64,000 nt of DNA from Rhodobacter sp. (GCA_027484145.1 JAIXUH010000013.1:62001-126000); one strand, 5' to 3'; counted from the first letter of the stretch, positions 16,892 through 25,818 are shown. Notes: generated by a model not told the origin, from the letters alone. Program-made: numbers and translations.

Positions 16892-18604
16892 ATGCCCTAT
16901 CGCGCCCCGGTGACGGACCTGCAGTTCCTGATGGATCATGTTGTCGGCTTTGCGCAGGTTGCGGCAACGGAACGGTTTTCGACGGTAGCGCCGGAAACGG
17001 TGGAAGCGGTACTGACCGAGGCCGGAAAGCTGGCCGAAGGCGCGATTGCGCCGTTGAACCGTGTGGGCGACAGGCACGGCGCGCAGCTTGAAAATGGCAT
17101 CGTCCGCACTGCCCCCGGCTTTGCCGAAGGTTACCGCGCCCTTGCCGAGGGCGGCTGGATCGCCATTTCAGCGCCGCCTGCCTTTGGTGGCATGGGCCTG
17201 CCCGTCACCTTGTGCAGTGCGGTAAACGAAATCTTCTCTGCGGCTTGTCTGGCTTTGCAGTTGAACCCCTTGTTGTCGCAAGGCCAGATCGAGGCTTTGG
17301 AGCACCATGCCAGCGACACGCTGAAAGCGCTCTATCTGCCCAAGCTGATTTCCGGCGAATGGAACGGCACGATGAACCTGACCGAACCACAGGCCGGGTC
17401 TGACGTGGGGGCCTTGCGCGCCAAGGCCGAGCCGAATGCGGATGGCACCTTTGCGATCAGCGGCCAGAAAATCTATATCACTTGGGGTGACGCGGATTTT
17501 CTGCCCAATACCGTGCATCTGGTGCTGGCGCGCCTGCCCGATGCCGCGCCGGGCACGCAGGGGATCAGCCTGTTTCTGGTGCCGAAGTTTTTGCCCGATG
17601 CCGATGGTCGCCCCGGTCAGCGCAACAGCCTGTCGGTGGTCAGCCTTGAGCACAAGTTGGGCATTCACGGCAGCCCGACCTGTGTGATGCAATATGACGG
17701 TGCCACGGGGTGGCTGGTGGGCGCGCCCCACCGGGGAATGGCGGCCATGTTCACCATGATGAACAACGCCCGGCTTGGTGTGGCACTGCAAGGGGTTGGC
17801 GTGGCCGAGGCGGCGTATCAGCAGGCGCTGCACTATGCCATGAACCGCGTGCAGGGCCGCACGGGTGACCCCGCGCAGCCCGGCATCATCGCCCATGCTG
17901 ATGTGCGCCGGATGCTGGCCACGATGAAGGCACAGGTGTTTTCGGCGCGGGCGATTGCCCTGTCTTGCGCGGTGGCCATCGACATGGCCCGCGCCACGGG
18001 CAGCGCGGAATGGGCGGCGCGTGCGGCGTTGCTCACCCCGATTGCCAAGGCCTATGGCACCGACATCGGCGTCAGCGTCGCGTCAGATGGCGTGCAGATT
18101 CATGGCGGCATGGGCTTTATCGAGGAAACCGGGGCTGCGCAGTTCCTGCGCGATGTCCGCATCACCCCGATTTACGAAGGCACAAACGGTATTCAGGCGA
18201 TGGACCTTGTGGCGCGCAAGATGGCCGACCACGGCGAGGCGGCGTTTCGGCTGATCGGCGAGATCGAGGCCGATGCCAAGGCCGCCCGCAGCGTGATGCC
18301 CGAGCTTGCCCATGACGTCTGGTCTGCCGCAGAAACCCTGCGCGAGGCGACCGAGGCGCTGTTATCGCAGTCGCTGGACGACCGGTTTGGCGGGGCGGTG
18401 CCTTATCTGCGGGCCTTTGCATTGGTTCTGGGGGCACATCTGCACCTGAAGGCCGCGATGGCCAGAGCGGGAAGCGGGCCGCGCGCGGCATTGGCGCGGG
18501 TGATGGTCAAGCGCCTGTTGCCCGAGCATGCGGGCTTGCTGGCACAGGTGCGCGAAGGGTCGGCTGACCTGTTCGCCCTGTCGCCCGATGATCTTGCCGC
18601 ATGA
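16892..18604 (+). CDS. Acyl-CoA dehydrogenase, DmdC-like large family
   Basis: A 570-residue FAD enzyme that oxidises acyl-CoA to enoyl-CoA and hands electrons to ETF. The N-terminal MPYRAPVTDLQFLMDHV and the length match the large acyl-CoA dehydrogenase group that includes DmdC (methylthiopropanoyl-CoA dehydrogenase of DMSP breakdown). FAD/substrate segments MNLTEPQAGSD and the catalytic Glu in IYEGTNGIQAMDL are present, with a C-terminal helical domain. No dmdB or dmdD is adjacent, so the true substrate is open. The next gene overlaps it by 4 bp (ATGA). Confidence 0.85.
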   Translation: MPYRAPVTDLQFLMDHVVGFAQVAATERFSTVAPETVEAVLTEAGKLAEGAIAPLNRVGDRHGAQLENGIVRTAPGFAEGYRALAEGGWIAISAPPAFGGMGLPVTLCSAVNEIFSAACLALQLNPLLSQGQIEALEHHASDTLKALYLPKLISGEWNGTMNLTEPQAGSDVGALRAKAEPNADGTFAISGQKIYITWGDADFLPNTVHLVLARLPDAAPGTQGISLFLVPKFLPDADGRPGQRNSLSVVSLEHKLGIHGSPTCVMQYDGATGWLVGAPHRGMAAMFTMMNNARLGVALQGVGVAEAAYQQALHYAMNRVQGRTGDPAQPGIIAHADVRRMLATMKAQVFSARAIALSCAVAIDMARATGSAEWAARAALLTPIAKAYGTDIGVSVASDGVQIHGGMGFIEETGAAQFLRDVRITPIYEGTNGIQAMDLVARKMADHGEAAFRLIGEIEADAKAARSVMPELAHDVWSAAETLREATEALLSQSLDDRFGGAVPYLRAFALVLGAHLHLKAAMARAGSGPRAALARVMVKRLLPEHAGLLAQVREGSADLFALSPDDLAA

Positions 18605-19632
18605 GCGCGGTGCTGTCGGGCATCAGGCACCCCTTTGAGGAACCGCCCGCCGAAGGCACGGCGACCGAGGTTGCACCGGGCATCTTGTGGTTCCGTTTGC
18701 CGCTGCCGATGGCGCTGGACCATGTGAATGTCTATGCGCTGGATGATGGCGATGGCTGGACGGTGATGGATACGGGCCTTGCCTCGAATCGTGGGCGGGC
18801 CATCTGGGAGCGTATTCTGGCCGGTCCGCTGGGTGGGCGGCCTGTGAACCGGCTGATCGTCACGCATCATCACCCCGATCATGTCGGCCTTGCCGGGTGG
18901 TTTCAGCGGCGCGGGGCACGGCTGCTGATGACGCGCACAGCATGGCTTTACGCGCGGATGCTGACGCTGGATGATCAACCCCTGCCCACACCCGAGGCAC
19001 AGGTGTTCTACACCCGCGCCGGTATGCCACCCGACATGCTGGCCAAACGCGCGGCGGAACGGCCCTTCAACTTTTCCGATGTGGTCGAGCCGATGCCACA
19101 AGGATTTTCCGCCCTGACCGAGGGTCAGACGATCACCATGGCGGGGTGCGACTGGCAGGTGCGGCTTGGGTCCGGGCATGCGCCGGATCACGCGACGTTC
19201 TGGAGCGGCGATCTGATTCTGGGCGGCGACCAGCTTTTGCCGGGGATCTCGGCCAATATCGGGGTCTATCCGACCGAACCCGATGCAGACCCGCTGGCCG
19301 ACTGGCTGGTCAGTTGCCGCCGCTTTCAGCCCATGGCGCGCGAGGACCATTTCGTGCTGCCCGGTCACAAGTTGCCCTTTACCGGCCTGCCGCTGCGTCT
19401 GACCCAGATGATCGACAACCACCATGGTGCGCTGGACCGCCTGTTGGCGCATCTGTCAGTTCCAAGGACGGCTGCCGAATGCTTTGTGCCGTTGTTCAAG
19501 CGTGAAATTGGTGGGCCGGAATACGCCATGGCGCTGGTCGAGGCGGTGGCACATCTGAACCATCTCTTGCACAAGGGCGCTGTTTCGCGCCACCTGTCGC
19601 CGGAAGGCGCGTGGATGTGGAGCAGGCTTTGA
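18601..19632 (+). CDS. Metallo-beta-lactamase-fold hydrolase
   Basis: 343 residues with the metal-binding motif THHHPDHVG near residues 85-93 and later ligands in GSGHAPDHATFWSGD and LPGHKLPF. The extra C-terminal helical segment fits the MBL group that includes thioesterase/glyoxalase-like and lactonase-like enzymes. Start ATG overlaps the dehydrogenase stop, so the pair is translated together; hydrolysis of a CoA thioester or a product of the upstream enzyme is a reasonable guess, not shown. Confidence 0.8.
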   Translation: MSAVLSGIRHPFEEPPAEGTATEVAPGILWFRLPLPMALDHVNVYALDDGDGWTVMDTGLASNRGRAIWERILAGPLGGRPVNRLIVTHHHPDHVGLAGWFQRRGARLLMTRTAWLYARMLTLDDQPLPTPEAQVFYTRAGMPPDMLAKRAAERPFNFSDVVEPMPQGFSALTEGQTITMAGCDWQVRLGSGHAPDHATFWSGDLILGGDQLLPGISANIGVYPTEPDADPLADWLVSCRRFQPMAREDHFVLPGHKLPFTGLPLRLTQMIDNHHGALDRLLAHLSVPRTAAECFVPLFKREIGGPEYAMALVEAVAHLNHLLHKGAVSRHLSPEGAWMWSRL

Positions 19633-19634
19633 CG

Positions 19635-20027
19635 ATGGCACCCAAGACCAAGGCAACCGCAAAAGCCGACACTGCAACGGCGGCCAAGCCGAAAAGCCCG
19701 GCTGAATGGGCCTATGACCGCGTGATCCTGTATATCCGCAACTTTGAAGCACAGCTTGATGCCGCACACGAAGTGGCCATGGGTTTTGCCGGTGGCGAGG
19801 CGGGTGTGCTGAGGATTGAAGGGCTAGGGTTTTACGACCCCGACATCCTGACCTTTTACGGGCGCGATGACGATGGCTTGAAAACCCAGTTGATCCAGCA
19901 TGTCAGCCAGTTGAACGTGGTGCTGCGCGCCGTGCCGAAACTGGCCCCCGAAGAGCCTGCGCGGCGGATCGGCTTTCGTTTGCCCAGCGGTTGGGCGGGC
20001 GGCGAGTCCGGCGATGCCTCGGCCTGA
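19635..20027 (+). CDS. DUF6173-like conserved protein
   Basis: 130 residues. An Ala/Lys/Thr-rich N-terminal tail precedes a compact domain containing SPAEWAYDRVILYIRNFEAQ, GGEAGVLRIEGLGFYDPDIL and QHVSQLNVVLRAVPK, a pattern I associate with DUF6173 proteins of Rhodobacteraceae; function unknown. It starts 2 bp after the MBL gene stop (GTG at 19611 is an alternative start giving 138 residues), so it is the third gene of that operon. Confidence 0.7.
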   Translation: MAPKTKATAKADTATAAKPKSPAEWAYDRVILYIRNFEAQLDAAHEVAMGFAGGEAGVLRIEGLGFYDPDILTFYGRDDDGLKTQLIQHVSQLNVVLRAVPKLAPEEPARRIGFRLPSGWAGGESGDASA

Positions 20028-20139
20028 AATGCAGATGCAACAGATGCATTTGTCGCGCCCCAGCCACCGCTGTGCCCCGTGACAGGGCAAAATGAATCGG
20101 ATAAGGCATTCCGGACGTTGTCTTAAGGGAACCGAGAAA

Positions 20140-20274
20140 ATGGCCGAACACAAGCATGGCTCGATGGATATCCGCGCTCAGGAGAAGACCTTTGTCGGCT
20201 TTATCCGCATGGTCACCTGGGGCGCTGGCATCAGCATCGCTATTCTGATCTTCATGGCGCTGGTCAACGGCTGA
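20140..20274 (+). CDS. aa3-type cytochrome c oxidase subunit IV
   Basis: A 44-residue single-helix protein: MAEHKHGSMDIRAQEKTFVG, then the membrane helix GAGISIAILIFMALVNG. It matches the small fourth subunit of the aa3 oxidases of Paracoccus and Rhodobacter, which sits in the inner membrane with an undefined, non-essential role. The catalytic subunit genes are not in this window. The ATG at 20140 has AAGGGAACCG upstream. Confidence 0.9.
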   Translation: MAEHKHGSMDIRAQEKTFVGFIRMVTWGAGISIAILIFMALVNG

Positions 20275-20288
20275 CAGGTCCCCAGCAG

Positions 20289-20900
20289 ATGATCCGCCTT
20301 GTCCTTGCCCTTATGGCACTCTTGTCGCTGGCCGCCTGCGGCGCAGAACCGAAATGGGCCTCGGACGAGGCTGTGGCGCGCGCGCGTTACGTGCATGACG
20401 GCCCGCCTTCCGTGACACTTTACACCGTACTGTCGACCCGCAGCGGATCGGGGGCACATTCGGGCCTGCTGATCAACGGGTCGGAACGCGTGATGTTTGA
20501 TCCGGCTGGCACATGGCACCACCCGGCCCTGCCCGAGCGCAATGACGTGCACTTTGGCATGACGCCCAAGATGGTGGCCTTTTACCTCGACTACCACGCC
20601 CGCGAAACTTACGACGTGCTGGAACAGACCATCGTCGTTTCGCCCGGCGTGGCGGAACTGGTGGCGCAGCGGTCAAAGGCCTATGGCGCGGTGGCAAAAG
20701 CGCATTGCACCAATGCGGTGTCGTTCATCCTGCGCGGCGTGCCGGGCTTTGAAAGCCTGCCGCAGACCTATTACCCCAAGAAGTTTTCGGATGCCTTCGG
20801 GCAATTGCCGGGGGTAACGTCGCGGATGTACAACGACGACGACACCGACAACAACCATGGCGTCCTGTTGGTGCAAGCGGGCGACCCGCGTCTGCAATAA
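20289..20900 (+). CDS. Putative lipoprotein with possible permuted papain-like fold
   Basis: 203 residues with a lipoprotein signal (VLALMALLSLAACG; lipidated Cys18). The mature part has His in SGSGAHSGLLINGSERVMFD, then a later Cys in AHCTNAVSFILR, about 85 residues further. This His-before-Cys order with a strand after each is what permuted NlpC/P60-like thiol hydrolases show, so a cell-envelope hydrolase is possible. I cannot name the family. It starts 14 bp after the oxidase subunit gene and is probably co-transcribed. Confidence 0.6.
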   Translation: MIRLVLALMALLSLAACGAEPKWASDEAVARARYVHDGPPSVTLYTVLSTRSGSGAHSGLLINGSERVMFDPAGTWHHPALPERNDVHFGMTPKMVAFYLDYHARETYDVLEQTIVVSPGVAELVAQRSKAYGAVAKAHCTNAVSFILRGVPGFESLPQTYYPKKFSDAFGQLPGVTSRMYNDDDTDNNHGVLLVQAGDPRLQ

Positions 20901-20937
20901 CGGCGCGGCCCCTGCCCACCCCCAGGCGCGGGCGCCG

Positions 20938-21264
20938 TCAAACCAGCCACAGCATCAGATACAGCGTTGTGCCACCGGCCAGAATAGCGCCGATCACGCT
21001 TTTGGTGGCGATGCCAACCGCCAGCGTGACGCAGGCCGCCGCAAGCCTGGGGGCATCAAGCTCGCCGCCCGTGGCAGGGGGCCAAAGCACCGCCGGGGCC
21101 ACAAGTCCGGGCAGGATGCCGACCGCCGTATAGCGCAGGGCGCGCAGCAGGGGCAGCGGCAAGGGGCGGTTGCCCAGCATGCCCAGAAACGAAAACCGGA
21201 TCAGATAGGTGCCAATGCCCAGCAGGGGGACAATGGTCCAGAACAGGGTGGGATCAACGCCCAT
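20938..21264 (-). CDS. azlD: AzlD-family branched-chain amino acid exporter subunit
   Basis: 108 residues with about four hydrophobic helices (IVPLLGIGTYLIRFSFLGML and similar), the size and pattern of AzlD/YgaH. Works with AzlC in export of branched-chain amino acids or related compounds. The start overlaps the end of azlC by 11 bp, so translation is coupled. The ATG at 21264 (MGVDPTLFWT) was chosen over an upstream codon because the longer version lacks family likeness. Confidence 0.85.
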   Translation of the reverse strand: MGVDPTLFWTIVPLLGIGTYLIRFSFLGMLGNRPLPLPLLRALRYTAVGILPGLVAPAVLWPPATGGELDAPRLAAACVTLAVGIATKSVIGAILAGGTTLYLMLWLV

Positions 21265-21994
21265 GCCGCTGCCCCCGGCGTTCCAGCAAAACCTCTGTCC
21301 CTGCCCCTGCCGACATGGCAACGACAGCCGCCACCATCAGCCCGGTGCCATAGGGCAAACCCGCACACAAAAGTGCCACGACAATCGAGGTAAATGCCGC
21401 AACCACATGCGGCACGCTGCGCAGCATGGGCGCAGAGATGGCCAAGAACGTGATCGGCACCGCGAAATCCAACGCATATGAGGGCGGAATCGCCGCGCCC
21501 AGAACCGCGCCCAGCATCGAGGCGACAAACCACAGCGACGCCACCGGCACGACGCTGCCAAAGAAAAAGGCCACCTTTTCCGGCATCGACAGATCGGGGT
21601 GGCGCTCAAACTCGGTCTGGCTGGCGGCAAAGCTTTGGTCGACAAGGAAATAGGCCATCAGCATCCGCGTGCCCAAGGGGGCTGCGCCCAAGTGCGGTGC
21701 CATGGCCACCGAATACATCACCATCCGCAGATTCACGGCCAAAGACGTGGCCAGAATGATCAGGACAGGGGCCTGATCCTGCATCAGTTGCAGGGCGGCA
21801 AACTGCGACGCCCCGGCAAAGATGCTGGCGGAAAACAGGAAGACCTGCAGCAGGTCAAGCCCCGCCTCGGTGGCCACCACGCCAAACAGCAAGGCAAAGG
21901 GCCCCACCACGATGACAAAGGGCGCCGAGGCAAGTGCACCGCGCCAAAAGGCCAAACGGGTCGAGGGGGAAGGGGCGGGCGTTGGGGCGGGCAT
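21254..21994 (-). CDS. azlC: AzlC-family branched-chain amino acid exporter subunit
   Basis: 246 residues with multiple membrane helices and the typical GPFALLFGVVATEAGLDLLQ, FAGASQFAALQLM and LRMVMYSVAMAPHL segments of AzlC/YgaZ. Partner of AzlD, immediately downstream. The ATG at 21994 was chosen because it begins just before the first family-like segment; the frame extends further upstream into the divergent acetyltransferase gene. No regulator gene adjoins the pair; the divergent neighbour is the acetyltransferase gene. Confidence 0.88.
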   Translation of the reverse strand: MPAPTPAPSPSTRLAFWRGALASAPFVIVVGPFALLFGVVATEAGLDLLQVFLFSASIFAGASQFAALQLMQDQAPVLIILATSLAVNLRMVMYSVAMAPHLGAAPLGTRMLMAYFLVDQSFAASQTEFERHPDLSMPEKVAFFFGSVVPVASLWFVASMLGAVLGAAIPPSYALDFAVPITFLAISAPMLRSVPHVVAAFTSIVVALLCAGLPYGTGLMVAAVVAMSAGAGTEVLLERRGQRHGR

Positions 21995-22070
21995 CACGCT
22001 TGGTGCTTTACTCAGGTATCCCGAACGGCTTAGGCATTTCACCAGCAAAGGGAAAGAGGAGAGACGACAG

Positions 22071-22670
22071 GTGCAGGTCCACCTTGGCCTTCCCGACCGG
22101 CTGAAGCCAGCGGCAGCGGCGCTGTATTGGCAGGCTTTCGGTGGCAAACTGGGTCGTGTGCTGGGCCCCGACACCCGTGCGATTGCCTTTCTGACCCGCG
22201 TCATTCAGGGCGATCATTGCCTTTATGCCTTAGACGATCAGGGGGTGCTTTTGGGGGTGGCAGGTTTCAAGTCACCCGCTGGCAGCTTTGTGGGTGGCGA
22301 GATTGCCGATCTGCGCGCGATCTATGGCCGGATCGGGGCGCTGTGGCGAAGCACCCTTTTGGGCATGCTGCAAAGCGAGGTGGATAACGAGCGGTTCCTG
22401 ATCGACGGCATTTGCGTGGCCCGCGACGCGCGGGGCAAGGGTGTAGGGTCGGCGCTGATCCGGTCTTTGGTCAGCGAGGCGCAGGGCCGCGGTTATGGCG
22501 CCATCCGGCTGGAGGTCATCGACACCAACCTGCGGGCGCGCGCGCTGTATGAACGGCTGGGCTTTACACCGTGGCGGCATGAGGCGTTGGGACCGCTGCG
22601 CCATGTGTTCGGGTTTTCGCGCGCCACAACCATGGTGCGCGAGTTCAAGACACAAACTCAGGTTGATTAG
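22071..22670 (+). CDS. GNAT-family N-acetyltransferase
   Basis: 199 residues. The acetyl-CoA-binding motif A is ICVARDARGKGVGSALIRSL, followed by LEVIDTNLRARALYERLGF, the motif B helix. Substrate unknown. The start is a GTG at 22071 with AGGAGAG 7 bases upstream, which decides it over longer versions. It is divergent from azlCD with a 76-bp gap. Confidence 0.82.
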   Translation: MQVHLGLPDRLKPAAAALYWQAFGGKLGRVLGPDTRAIAFLTRVIQGDHCLYALDDQGVLLGVAGFKSPAGSFVGGEIADLRAIYGRIGALWRSTLLGMLQSEVDNERFLIDGICVARDARGKGVGSALIRSLVSEAQGRGYGAIRLEVIDTNLRARALYERLGFTPWRHEALGPLRHVFGFSRATTMVREFKTQTQVD

Positions 22671-22762
22671 ACCGAAAATCTGTTGCCAGTGCGCCAACTT
22701 TCGCAATTGTGCTACTCCTTTCGGATATTTTCCCCCTGCGAAACATCACATGTCTGTGCCAT

Positions 22763-22817
22763 ATTTTCGCCGCACTCGATCACGAGCGCGGGCACGAAAA
22801 TCCGCCAACAAGGCGGA
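22763..22817 (+). promoter_or_regulatory. Structured leader before mscL
   Basis: An imperfect hairpin spans 22763-22801: arms ATTTTCG/CGAAAAT, CCGC/GCGG and CTCG/CGAG around ATCA. A second hairpin follows at once: TCCGCC-AACAA-GGCGGA (22801-22817), ending 21 bases before the mscL start. They could be leader RNA structure or DNA operators. Confidence 0.4.
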
Positions 22818-22838
22818 CGCCAACAAGGGGACTGTGGA

Positions 22839-23273
22839 ATGCTTAACGAATTCAAGGCCTTTATCGCCAAAGGCAATGTGGTTGACCTTGCGGTCGGTAT
22901 CATCATCGGCGCGGCCTTTACGGCCATTGTTAACTCGCTGGTGGGCGATCTGATCAACCCGATTATCGGTCTGGTGACCGGTGGCGTAGACTTTTCGAAC
23001 CTGTTCATCGACCTGTCGATGACGGAACCGGCCTACACTTCGCTGACCGCGGCAAAAGATGCGGGCGCGCCCGTGTTCGCTTATGGCGCGTTCATTACCG
23101 CTGTGATCAACTTCCTGATCATCGCGTGGGTTGTGTTCCTGCTGGTAAAGGCGGTGAACAAGCTGAAAGAAGCCACCGCCCGCAAAGAGGCCGCTGAAGC
23201 CGCTGCTGCACCGCCGGCTGGCCCGACCGAGCTGGATATCCTGAAGGAAATCCGCGACTCGCTGCGCAAGTAA
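22839..23273 (+). CDS. mscL: Large-conductance mechanosensitive channel
   Basis: A 144-residue inner-membrane channel that opens under membrane tension to release solutes during osmotic downshock. N-terminal amphipathic helix [20 protein letters not shown], then TM1 with the pore glycines, a periplasmic loop and TM2 ([20 protein letters not shown]), and the charged C-terminal helix. ATG at 22839; upstream GGGGACTGTGG. It ends at a good terminator. Confidence 0.96.
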   Translation: MLNEFKAFIAKGNVVDLAVGIIIGAAFTAIVNSLVGDLINPIIGLVTGGVDFSNLFIDLSMTEPAYTSLTAAKDAGAPVFAYGAFITAVINFLIIAWVVFLLVKAVNKLKEATARKEAAEAAAAPPAGPTELDILKEIRDSLRK

Positions 23274-23292
23274 GCAAGGCAATTGTCAGTCA

Positions 23293-23327
23293 AAGGCCCC
23301 GAGTTCAGCCTTGGGGCCTTTTGCTTT
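23293..23327 (+). terminator. Rho-independent terminator after mscL
   Basis: Stem AAGGCCCC (23293-23300) with GGGGCCTT (23313-23320), 12-base loop, then TTGCTTT. It lies between mscL and a convergent gene and may serve both. Confidence 0.8.
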
Positions 23328-23335
23328 GGCCGCCA

Positions 23336-23932
23336 TCAGGCCATCTGCGATGGGCGCGGCCGCAGATAGAGCCACCACAGCCGATACAGGGTCAGCACCG
23401 CCAGCGGGGCAAAATGCACCAATGCCGGCGGCCAGCCGTTCCAGCCATGCAAGGCGGCCCAATGCAGAAGCGTCAGAACCGCTGCGGCATAGGTCAGCCG
23501 TTGCACGGGCTTCCAGTTGCGCCCCAGTTTGCGAACGGCGTAATCCATCGAGGTTGCAGCGAGCGGGATGAACACCAGCATGGCCAGCCAGCCCATTGCC
23601 ATGTCAAATTCGGTTGCCTGTTCCAGAACGCGGTCGATGCTGCCTTTGTCCACCAGATAAACATAGGTGTGCAGCGCGGCATAAAAGAACGCGGCCACCC
23701 CGAAGTAACGGCGATTGGATTTCAGCCAGCGCGCCCAGGTTGCCCCTTTTGTCAACAGCAGCAAGGGCGTGGCCAGCATCGAGATGATCATGAAGCGGGC
23801 CGCGAATTCGCCAGTCGGGTGCAGCAGACGGTGAAAGGCGCGAGCATCATCGCCAAGCAGGGCCGACACCATCCCCAGCGCGGGGACAGACAGCAATATC
23901 CAAAGCCAATAGGGGGAAATCCGAGACAGCAT
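23336..23932 (-). CDS. msrQ: MsrQ/YedZ-like heme-binding membrane protein
   Basis: 198 residues, about six helices of the ferric reductase-like transmembrane domain. Diagnostic stretches are HPTGEFAARFMIISMLATPL and NRRYFGVAAFFYAALHTYVY, whose His residues would bind heme. MsrQ passes quinol electrons to periplasmic MsrP, which repairs oxidised methionine. msrP is not adjacent here, so the assignment to MsrQ rather than another family member is probable, not certain. Confidence 0.7.
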   Translation of the reverse strand: MLSRISPYWLWILLSVPALGMVSALLGDDARAFHRLLHPTGEFAARFMIISMLATPLLLLTKGATWARWLKSNRRYFGVAAFFYAALHTYVYLVDKGSIDRVLEQATEFDMAMGWLAMLVFIPLAATSMDYAVRKLGRNWKPVQRLTYAAAVLTLLHWAALHGWNGWPPALVHFAPLAVLTLYRLWWLYLRPRPSQMA

Positions 23933-24019
23933 GACGCACCTTTCGTTGATGCTGATGTCACGCTGCCCCGCGGTGTTTCCGTCGCGGAAAGTGCCCGCGA
24001 CGGAAAAATGTCGTGCAGA

Positions 24020-25138
24020 TCAATTGGTCAGCACCGCATCTGCCGAAATGAACGGCAGGTTCAGGGCTTGGCCTACCGCCGCATAGGTCAGTTGGCCCGC
24101 ATGGGTGTTCAGGCCATTTTTCAGGTGGCGATCTTCGGCGCAGGCGCGCTTCCAACCCTTGTCTGCCAGCGCCAGAAGGAAGGGCAAGGTCGCATTGCCA
24201 AGCGCCTGCGTGGAGGTGCGGGCCACTGCGCCGGGCATGTTGGCAACGCAGTAATGCAAGATGCCATCTACCGTATAGATCGGGTCCTGATGGGTGGTCG
24301 CGTGGCTTGTCTCGAAGCAACCGCCCTGATCAATGGCGACGTCCACGATGGCAGACCCCGGCTTCATGGTCGACAATTGCGCGCGGGTGACCAGTTTGGG
24401 CGCGGCGGCACCGGGGATCAGCACGGCGCCGATAACCATATCCGCCTCGGCCACAAGGTCGGCCGTAGCCCCGGCACTGGCAAAGCCATTCTTGAACTGG
24501 CCGCCGAACACGTCATCCAGATAGCGCAGGCGCGGCAGGGAACGGTCCAGAACGGTGACATCCGCCCCCATACCGGCTGCCACGCGCGCAGCGTGGGTGC
24601 CCACCACACCGCCGCCCAGAACCAGAACCTTGGCCGGGGCCACGCCAGGTACGCCGCCCAGCAGAATGCCGCGCCCGCCGTTGGCCTTTTGCAGCGTCCA
24701 CGCCCCCACTTGCGGCGCCAGTCGGCCCGCCACTTCAGACATCGGGGCCAAAAGCGGCAGGCCACCCCGGTCATCCGTTACCGTTTCATAGGCGATGGCC
24801 GTCACCCCGCTGGCCAAAAGGTCAGCCGTCTGCTCCGGATCGGGCGCAAGGTGAAGATAGGTGAACAGCACCTGACCTTCGCGCAGGCGCGCACGCTCGG
24901 CCGCCTGCGGTTCCTTGACCTTGACGATCATCTCTGCACCGGCAAACACCTCCTCTGCCGTGGCGATGATGGTGGCCCCCGCCGCTGCATAGTCGCCGTC
25001 CGAGAACCCGCTACCCGCCCCGGCCCCGGCCTCGACCATGACGGAATGACCATGGGCCACGGCCTCGCGCACCGCATTCGGGGTCATGCCCACACGGAAT
25101 TCCTGTGGCTTGATCTCTTTCGGACATCCGATCTTCAT
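24020..25138 (-). CDS. ald: Alanine dehydrogenase
   Basis: Interconverts L-alanine and pyruvate plus ammonia with NAD. 372 residues starting MKIGCPKEIKPQEFRVGMTP, the classic Ald N terminus, with the NAD fold VLVLGGGVVGTHAARVAAGM around residue 170. The ATG at 25138 follows GGGAGAGAGC. A divergent Lrp-type regulator lies 150 bp away, the common arrangement for alanine-responsive control. Confidence 0.95.
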   Translation of the reverse strand: MKIGCPKEIKPQEFRVGMTPNAVREAVAHGHSVMVEAGAGAGSGFSDGDYAAAGATIIATAEEVFAGAEMIVKVKEPQAAERARLREGQVLFTYLHLAPDPEQTADLLASGVTAIAYETVTDDRGGLPLLAPMSEVAGRLAPQVGAWTLQKANGGRGILLGGVPGVAPAKVLVLGGGVVGTHAARVAAGMGADVTVLDRSLPRLRYLDDVFGGQFKNGFASAGATADLVAEADMVIGAVLIPGAAAPKLVTRAQLSTMKPGSAIVDVAIDQGGCFETSHATTHQDPIYTVDGILHYCVANMPGAVARTSTQALGNATLPFLLALADKGWKRACAEDRHLKNGLNTHAGQLTYAAVGQALNLPFISADAVLTN

Positions 25139-25288
25139 AGCTCTCTCCCTGCGGTCCGACACTTTGGACCATGGGAAAAGTTTCGCGCTGATCTGTGATA
25201 AATGCTTTGAATTCTCTTCCTTCGTCCGGCAGTCTGTCGGTAGAAATTCAACACAGATTGCCGTTTGGCGGCAGAATCTTGCGGGCCT
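25139..25288. promoter_or_regulatory. Divergent ald / Lrp-family promoter region
   Basis: 150 bp between the two start codons, visibly AT-richer than its flanks (for example GTAGAAATTCAACACAGATT at 25240-25259). It must hold both promoters and is the expected binding place for the Lrp-type protein encoded next to it. No single operator stands out by eye. Confidence 0.55.
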
Positions 25289-25747
25289 ATGGATCTTGAC
25301 GCAACAGACCGCCGCATCCTGAACGTCCTTCAGAAAGAAGGGCGGATCACCAATGCCGAATTGTCCGAACGGGTAAACCTGTCGCCATCGGCCTGCCACA
25401 GACGCACCCAGCGGCTGGAGGAAGAGGGCTATATCGCCGCCTTCGTGGCGCTTCTGGACGCCAAGCGTTTGGGCCGCGCGACCACGGTGTTTGTCGAGAT
25501 CACCCTGCAGGGGCAGGCCGAAGAACTGCTGGACGCGTTCGAGCGCGAAGTGGCGCGCATTCCCAACATTCTGGAATGTCATCTGATGGCGGGGACAGCG
25601 GATTATCTGCTGAAGATGATGGTCGAAGACACCGACGATTTTGCGCGAATCCACCGGCAGCACCTGTCGCGTCTACCCGGTGTGCGGCAGATGCAAAGCT
25701 CTTTCGCGCTGCGGACCGTGTTCAAGACGACGGCCCTTTCGGTCTAG
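25289..25747 (+). CDS. Lrp/AsnC-family regulator (AldR-like)
   Basis: 152 residues: N-terminal winged helix (DATDRRILNVLQKEGRITNA, recognition helix in LSPSACHRRTQRLEEEG) and a C-terminal RAM ligand domain (about residues 65-145). Divergent from ald, so it most likely activates ald in response to alanine, as AldR-type regulators do. The ATG at 25289 begins the family sequence; an in-frame start at 25265 is possible. Confidence 0.88.
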   Translation: MDLDATDRRILNVLQKEGRITNAELSERVNLSPSACHRRTQRLEEEGYIAAFVALLDAKRLGRATTVFVEITLQGQAEELLDAFEREVARIPNILECHLMAGTADYLLKMMVEDTDDFARIHRQHLSRLPGVRQMQSSFALRTVFKTTALSV

Positions 25748-25818
25748 AACAGGCGGCGTTGGTCAAATCTTAACCCGGCGGGCGTAGGACTGGGGCGTCC
25801 ATGGCCAGAGGTTGCCCC

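Noticed and set aside
20901-20937. CGGCGC/GCGCCG arms between the lipoprotein and azlD genes as a terminator
   Set aside because: Arms are 6 bp with a 25-base interior and no T run on either side; too weak to call.
23321-25198. 625-codon plus-strand frame
   Set aside because: Antisense to ald and the MsrQ-like gene, both well supported; no ribosome site or motif.
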